64,000 nucleotides of DNA from Liolophura sinensis (GCF_032854445.1 NC_088304.1:26423704-26487703), one strand, 5' to 3'; shown: positions 34,868 to 47,103, counted from the first letter of the stretch. Numbers and translations: made by a program. Notes: generated from the sequence alone by a model not told the origin.

Positions 34868-35142
34868 ATTAAAGGATTGATTGATAGATTTGATTGGTGT
34901 TTACGCCGTAGTGAAGAATATTTCACTTATGCGACGGCGGTCAGCATTATGGTGGGAGGAAACCCAGCAGAGCCCGGGGAAACCCACAACCATCCGCAGG
35001 TTGCTGTCAGACCTTCCCACGTACGGCCGAAGAGGAAGCCAGCATGAGTTGGAATTGAGCTCACAGTGACCGCATTGGTGAGAGGTTCCTGGGTCATTAC
35101 GCTGCGCTAGCGCGCTAAGCGACTGAGCCACGGAGGTCCCCT
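34868..35142 (-). mobile_element. SINE-A (full length, antisense)
   Basis: GATTTGATTGGTGTTTACGCC through GTGAAGAATATTTCACTTATG to GACTGAGCCACGGAGGTCCCC. It lies about 400 bases upstream of SGSH copy B. Confidence 0.9.
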
Positions 35143-35558
35143 CCCACCCTAAATGAAACGGAGGACGAAAGCAGACATTTATATCTTTACACAAATACTT
35201 TATCATCATTATTTTACTAGGTCACTGTCAATATTTAGTGCTATCACAATAACCCAGTCAAACGATGACCTAGAAATCGCAGCATGTATATAATGTATTC
35301 TGATGACCTAAAAACAAAGGGTATCGACTGTACTGTAGTCAGCATCCTATTGAAATGACAAGTACTTGCACGTGGTTATGACAACCTTCGATCACCTCAG
35401 CTGACGTAGGTATAGACAGTTTGCCTGACGTTTACGATCATATACCTAGGGAACAAAACGCAGGCTACACATGTTATCAGCCCACTGAGTAAGTTTCACT
35501 GTAGACGACACATTTTGTTTCTCTTTACACACAGAGGTAGCTTTATCATTGCTCAAAC

Positions 35559-38500
35559 ATGGGTGTAACGCTATGGCTGTTGACCGTGGGGTTGTGCCTA
35601 TCTGCTCTAATACTGCCCGGGTTTGACGGTCTGAATACCGTAGCACCTGGCCGTAGAAATGTACTCGTTATAATAGGTAAGTTCATTTGATCGTCATTTG
35701 GAGTCTGTTCTGAGGATGTGATTGATTTATTAAAGAATTGTGCAGTTCCAATGTAGGCTACAGAGTTAAAATATAAGAGTCATGTCCGGCATTCATATAC
35801 CATTCCTAGTCCGTGAAGGGCGTTCCAAGTCGATAATCGCAAGATCCATGCCCAAAACAACGTTTAACACTAGCTCCCAAAGACAAAGGTATGTAAGAAA
35901 TTATACAAATAAGAAATAAAGCCGGTAACACACAAGAGAGAAGCGGTCATCAGTTTTCAATGATGCCGGGCAGACAGTGGATATTCCAGTCGTGAATTCC
36001 ATATCAAAGTTCAAATTCGTAGTCCATGAATGAGTTCCAGGTCAAATAATAATTAAATAAGTATCTCAAGAAGCTCACGTGTAAGTATATACCTACAAAG
36101 CTTGATTTCACGTTGTCGGATAAACTCAATGCGTTACAAAAGAAAGGCACCAATACCTAATGCCAGGGCGAGTTTAACTGCGCATGACCAAAGTGGAAAT
36201 GGAATTGTGTGCAACGGTGCAAATAGGTCAGGGTTTACTCAGGGGCAGTTGCAATCAAAGCACAACTGAGATAGATTTTTGGGTTATTGAGAGCTTACAA
36301 ACTAGCATTAGCACACGATTTTGATGCTGGTTTCTTTCATTCACCTAAAGTGTTCCTTGCATCTTTCCCAAACCACTGAAAACTGTTCCTTTTTGTACGA
36401 CTCCGTCTTAATTTCGTAATTTATATACCTTTTTTATTTCTTTTGTGTTAAACGTTGTTTTAGGAATTGGCCTTGCGATTATTGACTTGGAATGCCCGTT
36501 TTCGTTGACGACTGGTGTACGAATGTCTGTTTGAACGCCTTGATCAATCTCCATTAGTACCCTATAGCCGAACTAGTCATATACATTAGATACCACTGAG
36601 GTGGCGTGTTCCAATTCATCTCGCCAAGGTTCCTCTGCAACTTCAAGTAGAATGTTGATGAGGAACCTGCATAAAGAAGTGCCAAGTTTCATCGGGCCTA
36701 TAGTACGTTTCAGCCTGGCACTGCTGGGTTTCCTTCACTTCCCTTCCTGTCCGTTTGGGCAATGCATGCGTAAAAAGCAGTGAAGGTATAATAAATATGC
36801 ACCCATCATTGAACTCTAATGTCAAATGGGGTTAACGTGAAAGGGTTCAGTCACATTATAATATGTAAAATTTGTCCTTGTCTTTATTGTGTATACTTCG
36901 CAATACTTGGCATAGGCTATCTTTCGAAAAAAAATAATGAACTACATCATATTGTATTGAGACTCTCCTTTCCAATGCGTTTCCTCCGTATCCAAGCAGG
37001 ACAATGTTCTGTATTTTTTGCAAAGAGCATGCGCATATTCATTGCAGGGGACGATGCCGGCTTCCAGATGGGATTATACAACAACAGCGTCTGTAAGACG
37101 CCCAACTTTGACAAGCTGGCTCAGAGAAGTGTGGTTTTCGATAGAGCCTTTACGACTGTCAGTAGCTGTTCTCCAAGCAGGTCAGCAAAGGCTATAGTTA
37201 CTAGGTTTCAGTCATTCACTTGCCGAACTGTCTAAAACTGTCTCGGTTCAAAACACTTCAATTCTTCACCTATAAGGTCGCTAGTTCGAATGCAGTTGAC
37301 GTTAAACAGAAAGTCTTTTGTTTAAGTGATGCCAAGATGTATTCTGTTATTGTGGCAAATTATTCTGTTAACTATAGCACACGCATTCTGTTATCTCAGC
37401 GTAAGGATTATATTGAATTAACGAGATACCGTGTCGAATATAACAAAGTATTATGCTACAATAACATACTGACTTTCTGTAAAAATTAACAGAATATTTT
37501 TTTAGTGTAGCAATTTTGTAAGATAACTGACAAAGTGCTTTTGTTTCCACGGTCCATGTTTCCTGCTCCAAATGTCTGTTCCAGCAAATCTTGCCATTAA
37601 GTCATTCGTCAGTGGATTCCCTGAGCGGTTTCTTCCTCATCGTTAAACCAGTTAATAGATTTAAATTGATTTACTGATTGGTTGGTTTTTTCTCAATACT
37701 AAACACTTTTCAAGGCGTCAACTTTGAAAACTCGTTAAAAACTCGCTTTGCCAAACCATATGCAGATGAGTACATTCAAAACTTGTTGCTGTCATAAACC
37801 ACGCGTTGACGGATTAAAACAAAATGCTATGGTCAATTTGTCTTTATCTGCTTATGGTTTCTATTCCACCAAAAGGTCGACTCTTATGTCAGGATTACCT
37901 CACTGGCTTGTTTGTAGCACGGTCTGTTAGATACTAGAAACAGGCAAAACGTACAGGTTTCCTCGTTTCAGTTTTCTGCTCCAATTTTTTACACCTTAGT
38001 CTTACTATTTTAACCTGCAACGCTCTTGAGCAAGGAGTTAAATTCCATGTAAAATTCTACAGCACATAGAGCAAAGTCAAAGGAGCGACGATAATCTGAT
38101 AGTTGTCAGTTGGCTACACGTAACCGCTAAAATCCGGCCTCTTGTCAATTCACTACCAACGAAACAAAACAACCATATATTCACCAAAGGTTGTTCGGAC
38201 ACCGTATACTTTACATATACTAAGAGATTGATCAGTTGTTTCATTCGGTGCTCTTTTTTCTTTGCGTTTTGATTGCCGATTGATCAGTTGATGGATATTG
38301 ATTTACTGATTGGTTAGTTCGTTTGTGCAACATTTGTCAAAACATCGATTTTGAAAATCCATGATTTTATAAGTTATTGGTGAGGTGTAACTGGCAATAA
38401 AAATAAAACATATACTAATGCTTGTACGTAAATCGTCATTTCTGTAAATTAATCGTTGATGGTTTTTCAAGAAAACGCTATGGGCGATTTGTCTAAATCT

Positions 38501-41500
38501 GCTTACGCTTTCTAATCCACAAAAAGGTCGACTCTGATGTCGGGCTTGCCTCAGCATCAAAACGGCATGTATGGACTTCATCACGACCCTCATCATTTCA
38601 ACTCTTTCGATGGCGTTAGGAGTTTACCCGTCATTCTGGGGGAACACGGCATCCGGACAGGTAAGACAGATTTAAAATGGTTTGATACTTGTTGCAGTGT
38701 CTTAACCCGAAACGTTAACGTCACTATTACTCTCTCTTAGCTTGTTCTCACAAAGCATCTTGCTCTCTCAAAATATCTCGCTTGACCCGGGGACCTGCAA
38801 TGAAATAGATGCGTTCAGGAGAGGACATCGGTGCACTATGATTGGATACAAATCGTTGAGAAAGCCTCGAGACGGATTGTGCCCAAATCCAAATTTACAC
38901 CGAATTCCAATTCATTTTCAAAGCACTGGGCGATGTTGTATATTGATCATCACATGACGTTACATCATGACTCAATGTGTGGAAGGCCCTAACCGAAGCG
39001 CCTGTGCGGCAGGATAAAAGACAAACCAAACAACTCTTATATAAAAACGTAAATTCTCATATTGAAAAAAAAATACTTAGGCCTGCGAAACGTGTTACAT
39101 TTAACAACTGATCCCAATATAAAACAGGAGTTTATGGCAGATGTCCGTGTTCATTCACTAATATGTGCTAAGTGGAGTCATGCTCTGTATTAATACATTG
39201 TCTGGCTACAAGTCATTATATGTAATCTTAGTATTTACTTAGTGTCAAGCATGTTTGCACTTGCGTTTGAAATAAAACCTAGTAATAATACCCAGATCAT
39301 TGTCACTATTTTTGTTTAGTATCAATGATTGGCAGCCTTTGCAACACCTGCACTTTGTTCAGTAGACAACAGTACGGGCAGACCCCTGTATCTGCGACCT
39401 TCCGAGATACCTATCAATACATGAAAAAAAATATGAAAAATGTAAATGCAACAGATGCCGGATCTATCTAGGTTTATTTATTCATCTATGGTTTTGAAAG
39501 TCTGCGTCTCATGTAGAATGTGACAGTTAAGGCCAACAATTCGTCATTTCAGAACATTAATTTATGTGAACTTATGTATATCCCAACATATATACCTCTG
39601 TCTACACAGTAGGCTGACAGCTGATCTTGGGAAACTGGCAATTAAGGAAAGGAGCGAAACCTGATATGTATCAGCCAAGAATGGAAAGTAAAAATGGCTG
39701 TCTATATATTAGATGAGGACATTGGCAATCAGAAAATCACCACCGTAATTGACACATCGTCAATTCTGTGTCTAGCTATCCCACAAAAAATTAAGATTGC
39801 AAATGTAGTCCGGATATGACCGGCAAAACTGGCTCGCTTAGAGCGCTCTGGACAATTTAAAATCATACCACTGATCCATTACCAGTTACTAATATAGTGT
39901 TTTATAACCCTGACCCTTGTGATAAAAGTGAAACATTATTGAAAACTGAGTATAACGTTATTCAAATAAAAGAAAGGAATAAACTGAAAAATCAACCTAA
40001 TCTTCGATCAATAGAGGATGTATTGGCACACAGACGTTGTATTATTATTATTATTATAATGACTTTGGTAGGGAATTCAATGGATAACCATACAGCCTCC
40101 CAAAACTGATGCCTTAAATAAAATGAATGATCAAGGATTAAAGTAATTTTGCTTGTGTTCGCAGGTATTGTGGGCAAAAAGCATGTCGGTCCAGACACGG
40201 TATACAAATACGATTACGAAGAGACGGAGGAGAATAACAGCCTAGATCAGGTGGGCCGGAATATCACGTACATGATGGAGAAGATTCGCCCGTTTTTGGA
40301 GTCCGACGACACCAGGTAGGTTGTTCTGTTCTTGTAACACAATACCTTTCTAACTTCTTAATCTTAATGTCCGTATGTAGCTTCCTTCTTCAGGTTTATG
40401 ACCAAAACTTGTCCGTCTGGGGCTTCCTTCTTCAGGTTTATGACCAAAACTTGTCCGTCTGTAGCTTCCTTCTTCAGGTTTATGACCAAAACTTGTCCGT
40501 CTGGGGCTTCCTTCTTCAGGTTTATGACCAAAACTTGTCCGTCTGGGGCTTCCTTCTTCAGGTTTATGACCAAAACTTGTCCGTCTGGGGCTTCCTTCTT
40601 CAGGTTTATGACCGAAACTTGTCCGTCTGGGGCTTCCTTCTTCAGGCTTATGACCAAAACTCGTCCGTATGTAGCTTCCCCCCATCAGGTTCACGACCAA
40701 AACTTGTCCGTATTTAGCTTTCTTCATCCAGTTCACGAGCAAAACTTGTCCGTATTTAGCTTCCTCCATCAGATTCACGACCAAAACTTGTCCGTATTTA
40801 TCTTCCTTCATCCAGTTCACGAGCAAAACTCGTCCTTATGTAGCTTCCCCCATCAGGTTCACGACCAAAACTTGTCCGTATTTAGCTTTCTTCATCCAGT
40901 TCACGAGCAAAACTTGTCCGTATTTAGCTTCCCCCATCAGATTCACGACCAAAACTTGTCCGTATTTGGCTTCCCCCATCAGGTTCACGACCAAAACTTG
41001 TTCGTCTTTAGCTTCCTCCATCAGATTCACGACCAAAACTTGTCCGTATTTATCTTCCTTCATCCAGTTCACGAGCAAAACTCGTCCGTATGTAGCTTCC
41101 CCCATCAGGTTCACGACCAAAACTTGTCCGTATTTAGCTTTCTTCATCCAGTTCACGAGCAAAACTTGTCCGTATTTAGCTTCCCCCATCAGGTTCACGA
41201 CCAAAACTTGTCCGTATTTGGCTTCCCCCATCAGGTTCACGACCAAAACTTATCCCTATTTATCTTCCTTCATCAGGTTCACGACCAAAACTTGTCCCTA
41301 TTTAGCTTTCTTCATCCAGTTCACGAGCAAAACTTGTTCGTATTTAGCTTCCTCCATCAGGTTCTCGATCGAAGCTTGTCCTTGTTTCGCTTCCCTCATC
41401 AGCTTGGGACACGACCAAAACATATCCATATTTAGCTTTCTTCATCAGCTTCACGACCAAAACGTTTGGGGAACCCTTTTTCATCAGGTTTCTGAGCGTC

Positions 41501-44500
41501 ATTGATAAAATCTTAATCCAGTTAAAGAGAATTGATACTCATTATTGTGGCTCATTTATACTGATATAGATTTAATACTGTCCATTGTTGTGGCGGCAGA
41601 TCCTTAACTTTCATTACATGCATCGTTGACTGTTTGACGCATTAGGATATTTTCAAGCCTTGAATTTAATACGACGCAAAACTTTGCGGCGTTATTCACT
41701 TCCAATATGGTGTATTAAGACGACTGTAGAATTCGAACACTTTATTCACTCAAAACAAATATGAAAAAAAATAACAATTGGTATGAAAATAATATTCTAC
41801 CCTGAATCAGTATTGACTCATTTTCTCCACTTACACATACGCCTTTTTTTCGGTATCTTTCGCGCACGTGAAATGCATCCGAGGTCGAGAAAATATATTT
41901 AGCAAATGAACAACATCCAAGCTTTTCTTTATTGTAGACCCTTTTTCCTGTACGTCGGATTCTTTGACCCTCATCGAGATGCTTTTGAGAGTAAACATGG
42001 TCCATTCGCCAATAAGTTCGGCAATGGAGAACCCGGCATGGGGGTCATCCCAGACTGGAAGCCCGTCCATTACGACCCAGATGATGTCATCGTACCGTAC
42101 TTTATCCCAGACACCCCCGCCGCCCGGGCAGACATCGCAGCTCAGTACACAACCATGAGTCGTATCGATCAGGGTAGGTATTGAGCAGATATCAATCAAG
42201 TTATCCATCAAGGTAGATGGCTGTTTATTTGCCCTTTTGTTGGCAATTCATTTTTATACAACTGAGTACAAGAGGAAAATCGGCTAAAGAACTGTATCCA
42301 AACGTGATGAGTGTCTAGTTGTTCAGGTTTTCGCTTAATAAATACGCGAGTCTTCTGTTTTAGAGTATTTCAGAATTAAAACGACAGTAAGTCAGTAAGT
42401 AAAATCTGTATAGCCTGCAATGTTTAGATTCCAAAGTGGGAGAACCTTTAAAAAGGATGACTGATCAACACTCCCCAGTTTCACTGAGAATGTGCGTGAA
42501 TATCTGTGCTAGGACGGTGTTGTTGTTGTAGAGTTCTTGTTTTTGATCGCCAGGTTAATTATTAAAGGAGAAGAAAACTTTATAACATGGCACTATAGGC
42601 TGAAAAGAGCACATTTTTTCTATCTGGTGGTTCCTGCTGCATAGTTTTGCCATTTTTCCTCGCCATACACGCAAAGCCTGACAACGGCAAAGCTGGCATA
42701 AATCGCTGAATCCAGGACGTCCTCCATATTTAACACCCTGTAATTTATGCTGGGGTGTGTTGCCTCTCAGCCAATGACAGTCGTTAAAACTGCCGGCTTA
42801 TTCGTGTAAACTTGGGACCTATATCCAACATTTCGGCTTCCCCATCGTCAAGTGGAAAACGAACTGTACTGTCCGTTACCTTCTGGGAAGAAGAGTTCTA
42901 CCGGAAATGTACGAACTGCACTTCGACGGTTTCCGACGGCAATTCTCCTCCTAACACAGAAGACTTCAGGACTAGTTCTTAGGCAAAATGGAGTCACCCA
43001 CAGCGGATTTTGGCTCTGACTTTATTTATAATTTATCAACTTGAGGCACATATTAGAATTTTTTATGGCATTCACCTGCGAGGAAAGGCATACTCTTTTC
43101 AATGGTATTTGATTGATATTTAAATTTTCTTCTCCTTTAAATACTTGCATCGCAGCTTGTGATCGCACAGAGGTTATTTTTCATTCCTATTATGTTGTGT
43201 TGGGCCACTGTCTTTGTGCATTATATATATATATATGGCCTACATATATGTGGCCTACAGGATTTATAGGCCGAGCGTCTCAATACCTCGCAGTTACATG
43301 TAATTTTATGACAACATCCGCAAAAAAACATAATGCAGGAAATAGTCCTCTGCCATATAAGCAGACTTGCGAGATAGACATATGTAATGTTTACAATGAA
43401 GATATTGGAGGCACAGACCTATCGACCTTGACAAATATGTGAGGGTCACTGAACAGCAATGGAGTTCTCCTACACGAATCAATACGTTTAATGAAAATTG
43501 CTTAAAGAGTTTAAAAGATGCCGAGTGAAGCCTGTCACAAAACATAACTTAAATCCTCCCAATGACCAAGAAAATGAATAAGTTTTTCCAACTGTTTAAC
43601 TTCACCAGTAATACACACTGTCGTCACTGCGTTGGTTTTACTCTCTGACCGGTAGTCTTTTATGTAGACCTAAGTTATGTTTTGATCATGTACATGTGGT
43701 ATAAGTTTTCAAACCTTAGCTACAAATTTCCAAAAGATGTTGTGTTTACAAGCAAGTGGGCAGAGGGTTTGACCACAAAAGTTAACAAATTCGCCAAGAC
43801 GCCTAGGCCATTTTTGGCCTATAGTTTAAAAAAAAAAAAAAAAAAAGCAAATTGTGATATCTTGTCGTTCTTCTTTCACTAGGCATTGGACTTATCATGG
43901 CAGAGTTAGAGAAAATTGGCCACATGGACGACACGCTCATTATTTACACGGCCGATAACGGCATCCCCTGGCCAAACGCCAAGACTAACCTGTACAAGCC
44001 TGGCATGTCAGAACCCATGATGGTCTCCTCACCGTTACACAAGGAATCCTGGGGACAGGTAAGCAATATAGTCTATTCTGTTATAGAAATCGAACCAAGA
44101 AGGCATGTTATAGAGCCATGAAAACTCCCTGGCCAAACACAAAGACTAGCCTGTACCGGCCTGCAGTGTATGAACGCACCGTTGTGTTCTTACAGCAAGG
44201 CATATTTATTTATTTTATTTATTGGCGTAATAAATATTTCACTTATACGATGGCCATCAGCATTATGATGTGAGGAAACCGGGCAGAGAACCGGGGAAAC
44301 ACACGACTATCAGCAGGTTGCGGACAGACTTTCCCACATACGACTAGACTGCAAGGAATACTGGAGGCCGGTGAGCACTATAGAGTATTGGGATAGGACT
44401 GGTCATGTGTACCAACCATCTACCCAACGCCATGAATTCTGAATGGATAAACACAAGAGCCTGTGGCTCAGGTATGCCTGTATGAGACAGGATTTTTTTC

Positions 44501-45586
44501 AGCTGTCACAAAACTGAACTATTAATATACATGTTTTTTAAGACAATATCCTGTATGGCAGAAGTGACCATTGCAATTCCACAAAGGGAGTTTCCAGAAT
44601 TCCAGAATGACCAGAACGGACACTCATTATTTGGTTACAGCTAGGAAGAACAATAAGTGGACGGGATGAAACAGTATTGCTCCTTTCTTTTCCTTATGTG
44701 TGGCTTTTTCTTTAGCCATTACTTGGGTTAAGTTGACCGGTTTTTATCAAAAAGAGACAACCAATTATCGTCTCCTTGTCTCCTCCTTTTTTCTCCTAAA
44801 TATGGATAGTCAGGGTTGTAGGTTTTTGGAAATGGGTAAAATCATGCGCAAACACACGTAGCCTATATATAACTATCAATTCCATTGATCTGAAAATAGT
44901 AATCCAATGGTTTCTCGTGAGATGTTCCTGGCCTTGTCATGAATTTAATTCGTATAACCATCTTGTTCTACCTACAGAGAACTGAGTCCCATGCCAGTCT
45001 CCTTGACGTAGTGCCAACGGTTCTGGATTGGTTCAATGTCTCCTTTCCCGAATACAAGATTCGGGCCGGACTGCCCACAGTAACTCTGACGGGAACGTCA
45101 CTTCTTCCGGTGACGTCATCACCCTCACAGATGCACTCGGACACAGCATTCGGTAGCCATGACTTCCACGAGATCACCATGTACTATCCAATGAGAGTCA
45201 TCAAATCCGGCAAATACAGATTGCTACAAAACCTAAACTACAAAATGCCTTTCCCAGCGGCCTCGGACTTGTTCGGCTCACCGACCTGGATGGACACGAT
45301 GAACCGGACGGCTCACGGACTGCCGACGAACTGGTTCAAGACACTGGATCAGTATTACTACAGGGACGAATGGGAGCTGTACGATCTGGAACAGGACCCG
45401 ATGGAACTGACAAACCTGGCCTACATGCCTGGGTACGCCCAGGTTCTGCAGAGTCTTCAAAAACGCCTGATGGAATGGCGGGAAGTCACCCAGGATACCT
45501 GGCGATGTTTTCCATCAGGTGTTCTGGAAACCGACAACCGCTGCTACGACCAGCATAATAACGTCAATATGTACTCAAAGCCGTGA
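35559..45586 (+). CDS. SGSH: N-sulfoglucosamine sulfohydrolase (sulfamidase), copy B (7 exons)
   Basis: Coding exons: 35559-35676, 37048-37180, 38527-38660, 40165-40315, 41938-42173, 43883-44058 and 44978-45586. Splice sites are GT-AG and the phases join into 518 residues (human about 502). Function as for copy A: lysosomal removal of N-sulfate from heparan sulfate. Seen: signal peptide in exon 1; Asp41/Asp42; Cys80 in CSPSRSTLMSG, the sulfatase maturation motif, split by intron 2 within Arg84; GKKH; DPHR with His191; DNG (282-284); Lys291. Compared with copy A, about 26 of 518 residues differ by eye, 8 of them in exon 1. Residue 188 is Phe here but His in copy A and human; the neighbouring His191 is kept. 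Introns 2, 4, 5 and 6 carry a pseudo-exon, a 42-bp array, a MITE and exon-6 remnants plus a SINE. The terminal exon of 202 residues includes the C-terminal SGSH domain and a conserved NRT sequon. Confidence 0.94.
37660..37930 (+). pseudogene. duplicated intron 2/exon 3 junction (pseudo-exon) in SGSH copy B
   Basis: The block from TTGATTTACTGATTGGTTGG through GCTATGGTCAATTTGTCTTT to the acceptor-like AAAAG and GTCGACTCTTATGTCAGG resembles the true junction at 38297-38560 in the same order. The copied exon begins at 37876 and reads STLMSGLP, then leaves the exon sequence and stops 10 codons later. If spliced in, the product would end soon after the Cys80 motif. Confidence 0.75.
40370..41480. 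repeat. 42-bp minisatellite in SGSH copy B intron 4, about 26 units
   Basis: Units alternate around CTTCCTTCTTCAGGTTTATG, ACCAAAACTTGTCCGTCTGG and the variant CTTCCCCCATCAGGTTCACG. 42 is a multiple of three, so a 14-residue periodic frame stays open for 345 codons on the plus strand (40398-41435), and long frames are open on the minus strand too. Each unit contains a pyrimidine run followed by CAG/G, resembling a 3' splice site on the sense strand. Copy A has no matching array in its intron 4. Confidence 0.92.
42562..43140. mobile_element. MITE-like element with TTAAAGGAGAAGAAAA ends
   Basis: TTAAAGGAGAAGAAAA at 42562-42577 is exactly the reverse complement of TTTTCTTCTCCTTTAA at 43125-43140. 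The interior has no coding capacity. The same terminal sequence begins a block at 60217. Located in intron 5 of SGSH copy B; not seen in copy A intron 5. Confidence 0.7.
44100..44385 (+). pseudogene. exon 6 remnants in SGSH copy B intron 6, split by a SINE-A
   Basis: 44107-44160 (CTCCCTGGCCAAACACAAAG, ACTAGCCTGTACC) matches the [10 protein letters not shown] part of exon 6. 44348-44380 (TGCAAGGAATACTGGAGGCC, GGTGAGCAC) matches the HKEYWGQ end plus donor. A minus-strand SINE-A (44198-44346) sits between them. The same kind of partial exon-6 copy borders the 134-bp array in copy A, so the first partial duplication probably predates the inverted duplication. Confidence 0.75.
44198..44346 (-). 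mobile_element. SINE-A (truncated, antisense)
   Basis: TTTATTTATTTTATTTATTGG, AATATTTCACTTATACGATGG, CATCAGCATTATGATGTGAGG, CAGCAGGTTGCGGACAGACTT; the head is absent. Confidence 0.8.
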
Positions 45587-47103
45587 CTACACGAGAGTGG
45601 GCCAAATTGTTACAGTGACGTCTATTCGTGGATTAAAACTATAATGTATAGACTTACAACGTGGTCGGCTTCTTTTCGGCCAATGGTGTAAGTATAGAAA
45701 ATGACTACGTTTATACATGCATACAATCACATGACAGACACAACTGATCAATTTCAGCATTGTTACAGTGGTCTCTTCCGCCAACATGGCAAACCTTTAA
45801 TGCTCATTTTCGCGATTGAAAATGTAAGCGTTACAAATGCGCATGCGTGGCTTACACTGGGCAATTCTGGCCTTCCACCCATGACACCTGCCACTGCGAT
45901 AAAATAAGTAAAATATACCGAATCTATCCACACTAATGATTTAAGTCAAATAAATCTGTTTTGTTACGTTTCACTAATAAACTGACCACGTCCCTGCCTT
46001 TCCAATACTTTTCCCACTGCGGCAATCATGGATGTACATGCATTTTTCAAAGGGGCACAGGTATGTGCCTTCAGTTTAATCTTTTTCTGTCAAATATAAC
46101 ACACATATTCTATTAAATCAACGAGAAGTTTGCATTAGACTAAGACGATATTATGTTTGAATAAAAATGTTCTGGACAAAATTGTAGGTAATTAAACAAG
46201 AGTAAGTTTCGACAAGCTTTTAATTCACCTGCAAGTGTTATTATCTTTTTCCTTGGTAAGCGTGCTTTCGTAAATCATTTCACCTTTACTGTTTACATGT
46301 TCACAGAAATATTCATTTCATATGCTAATTATACTCATGAATCTGACATTTTTATACCAGCCGTCATCCAATAAGGTCAAATATCCAACACGACGTATAA
46401 CACAAACCACCAAAGAACTAAGAAAGTATATAAAGTACGAAATTAGAACGGAATCGTGCAAAGAGAAGCCGTCAACAGACTTCAGTGATGTTGGAGAGAT
46501 GCTAGGCATGTTCTAGGCGACTGACAAACAAGCAAAATATTATATATCACTAAATGCCGGAAAATGATTCGTGTCCGAAAATACACAAACTGACCGGGAA
46601 CGACCCTCGTACTCTTGCAATTCGCATTTACGGGAAAGTAGCTAAGGCCTAGTCAACACTATGGTCTACTTCTGTTAGCGAGTCGCGTATAGTCAGCAAC
46701 TGTTTTTTTTTTTTAAATAATTATGACGACACCCGAGGCAATGGGTTCTTGCCGTCGAAACCGAACTGATTGACTTTAACATTATACATTAGAAAAAGTG
46801 TTATAATTTCATTTCCCTTGCAAGAATATGAACTTCAAACCTATCGATGTGTAGAGCTTGTGTTGTTACGTGTCACTGACTGAAGGCAATTTTCGTAGCG
46901 AGTATGCCTGATTTACAGACCACTGAATATAGGCGACTGGCTCAAAGAATTACACTATTGCACACACTTGATTACAAACAATAGCAAAAACTGTGTTGAG
47001 TCTTGTCTACCCATATTAGCAGATGCAGGTCTGGCTCCCTGACCACCCAGCTGTCTTAGACTTGACAAAGACTATAGTCTTAATATCAGTATTATTTTTC
47101 TTT
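45587..47103. other. noncoding downstream of SGSH copy B
   Basis: The first about 35 bases past the stop still match copy A (ACTACACGAGAGTGG, GTTACAGTGACG), then similarity is lost. No canonical AATAAA is seen close to the stop. Contains repeat family D (46355-46440) and the second copy of repeat family G (46718-46945). Confidence 0.5.
46718..46945 (+). repeat. interspersed repeat family G (copy 2)
   Basis: Same ordered motifs as 27405-27640 (GGGTTCTTGCCGTCGAAACC, GACTTTAACATTAT, GCTTGTGTTGTTACGTGTCA, TGAATATAGGCGACT). Confidence 0.65.

Larger units (their letters stand above)
32532..35558. promoter_or_regulatory. divergent intergenic region between the two SGSH genes
   Basis: The two start codons (32531 minus, 35559 plus) face away from each other across 3.0 kb. 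Homology between the gene arms fades just upstream of each ATG (ACAAACATGG versus CTCAAACATGG), so the promoters are probably not simple mirror copies. The interval holds a SINE-A tail (33262), a SINE-C-like copy (33630), a NAT16-like exon fragment (34018) and a SINE-A (34868). No TATA box or motif could be assigned with confidence. Confidence 0.4.

Noticed and set aside
40398-41435. 345-residue open frame with a 14-residue repeat
   Set aside because: It is the reading of a 42-bp minisatellite inside SGSH-B intron 4; long frames are open on both strands, and there is no start context or conserved domain.
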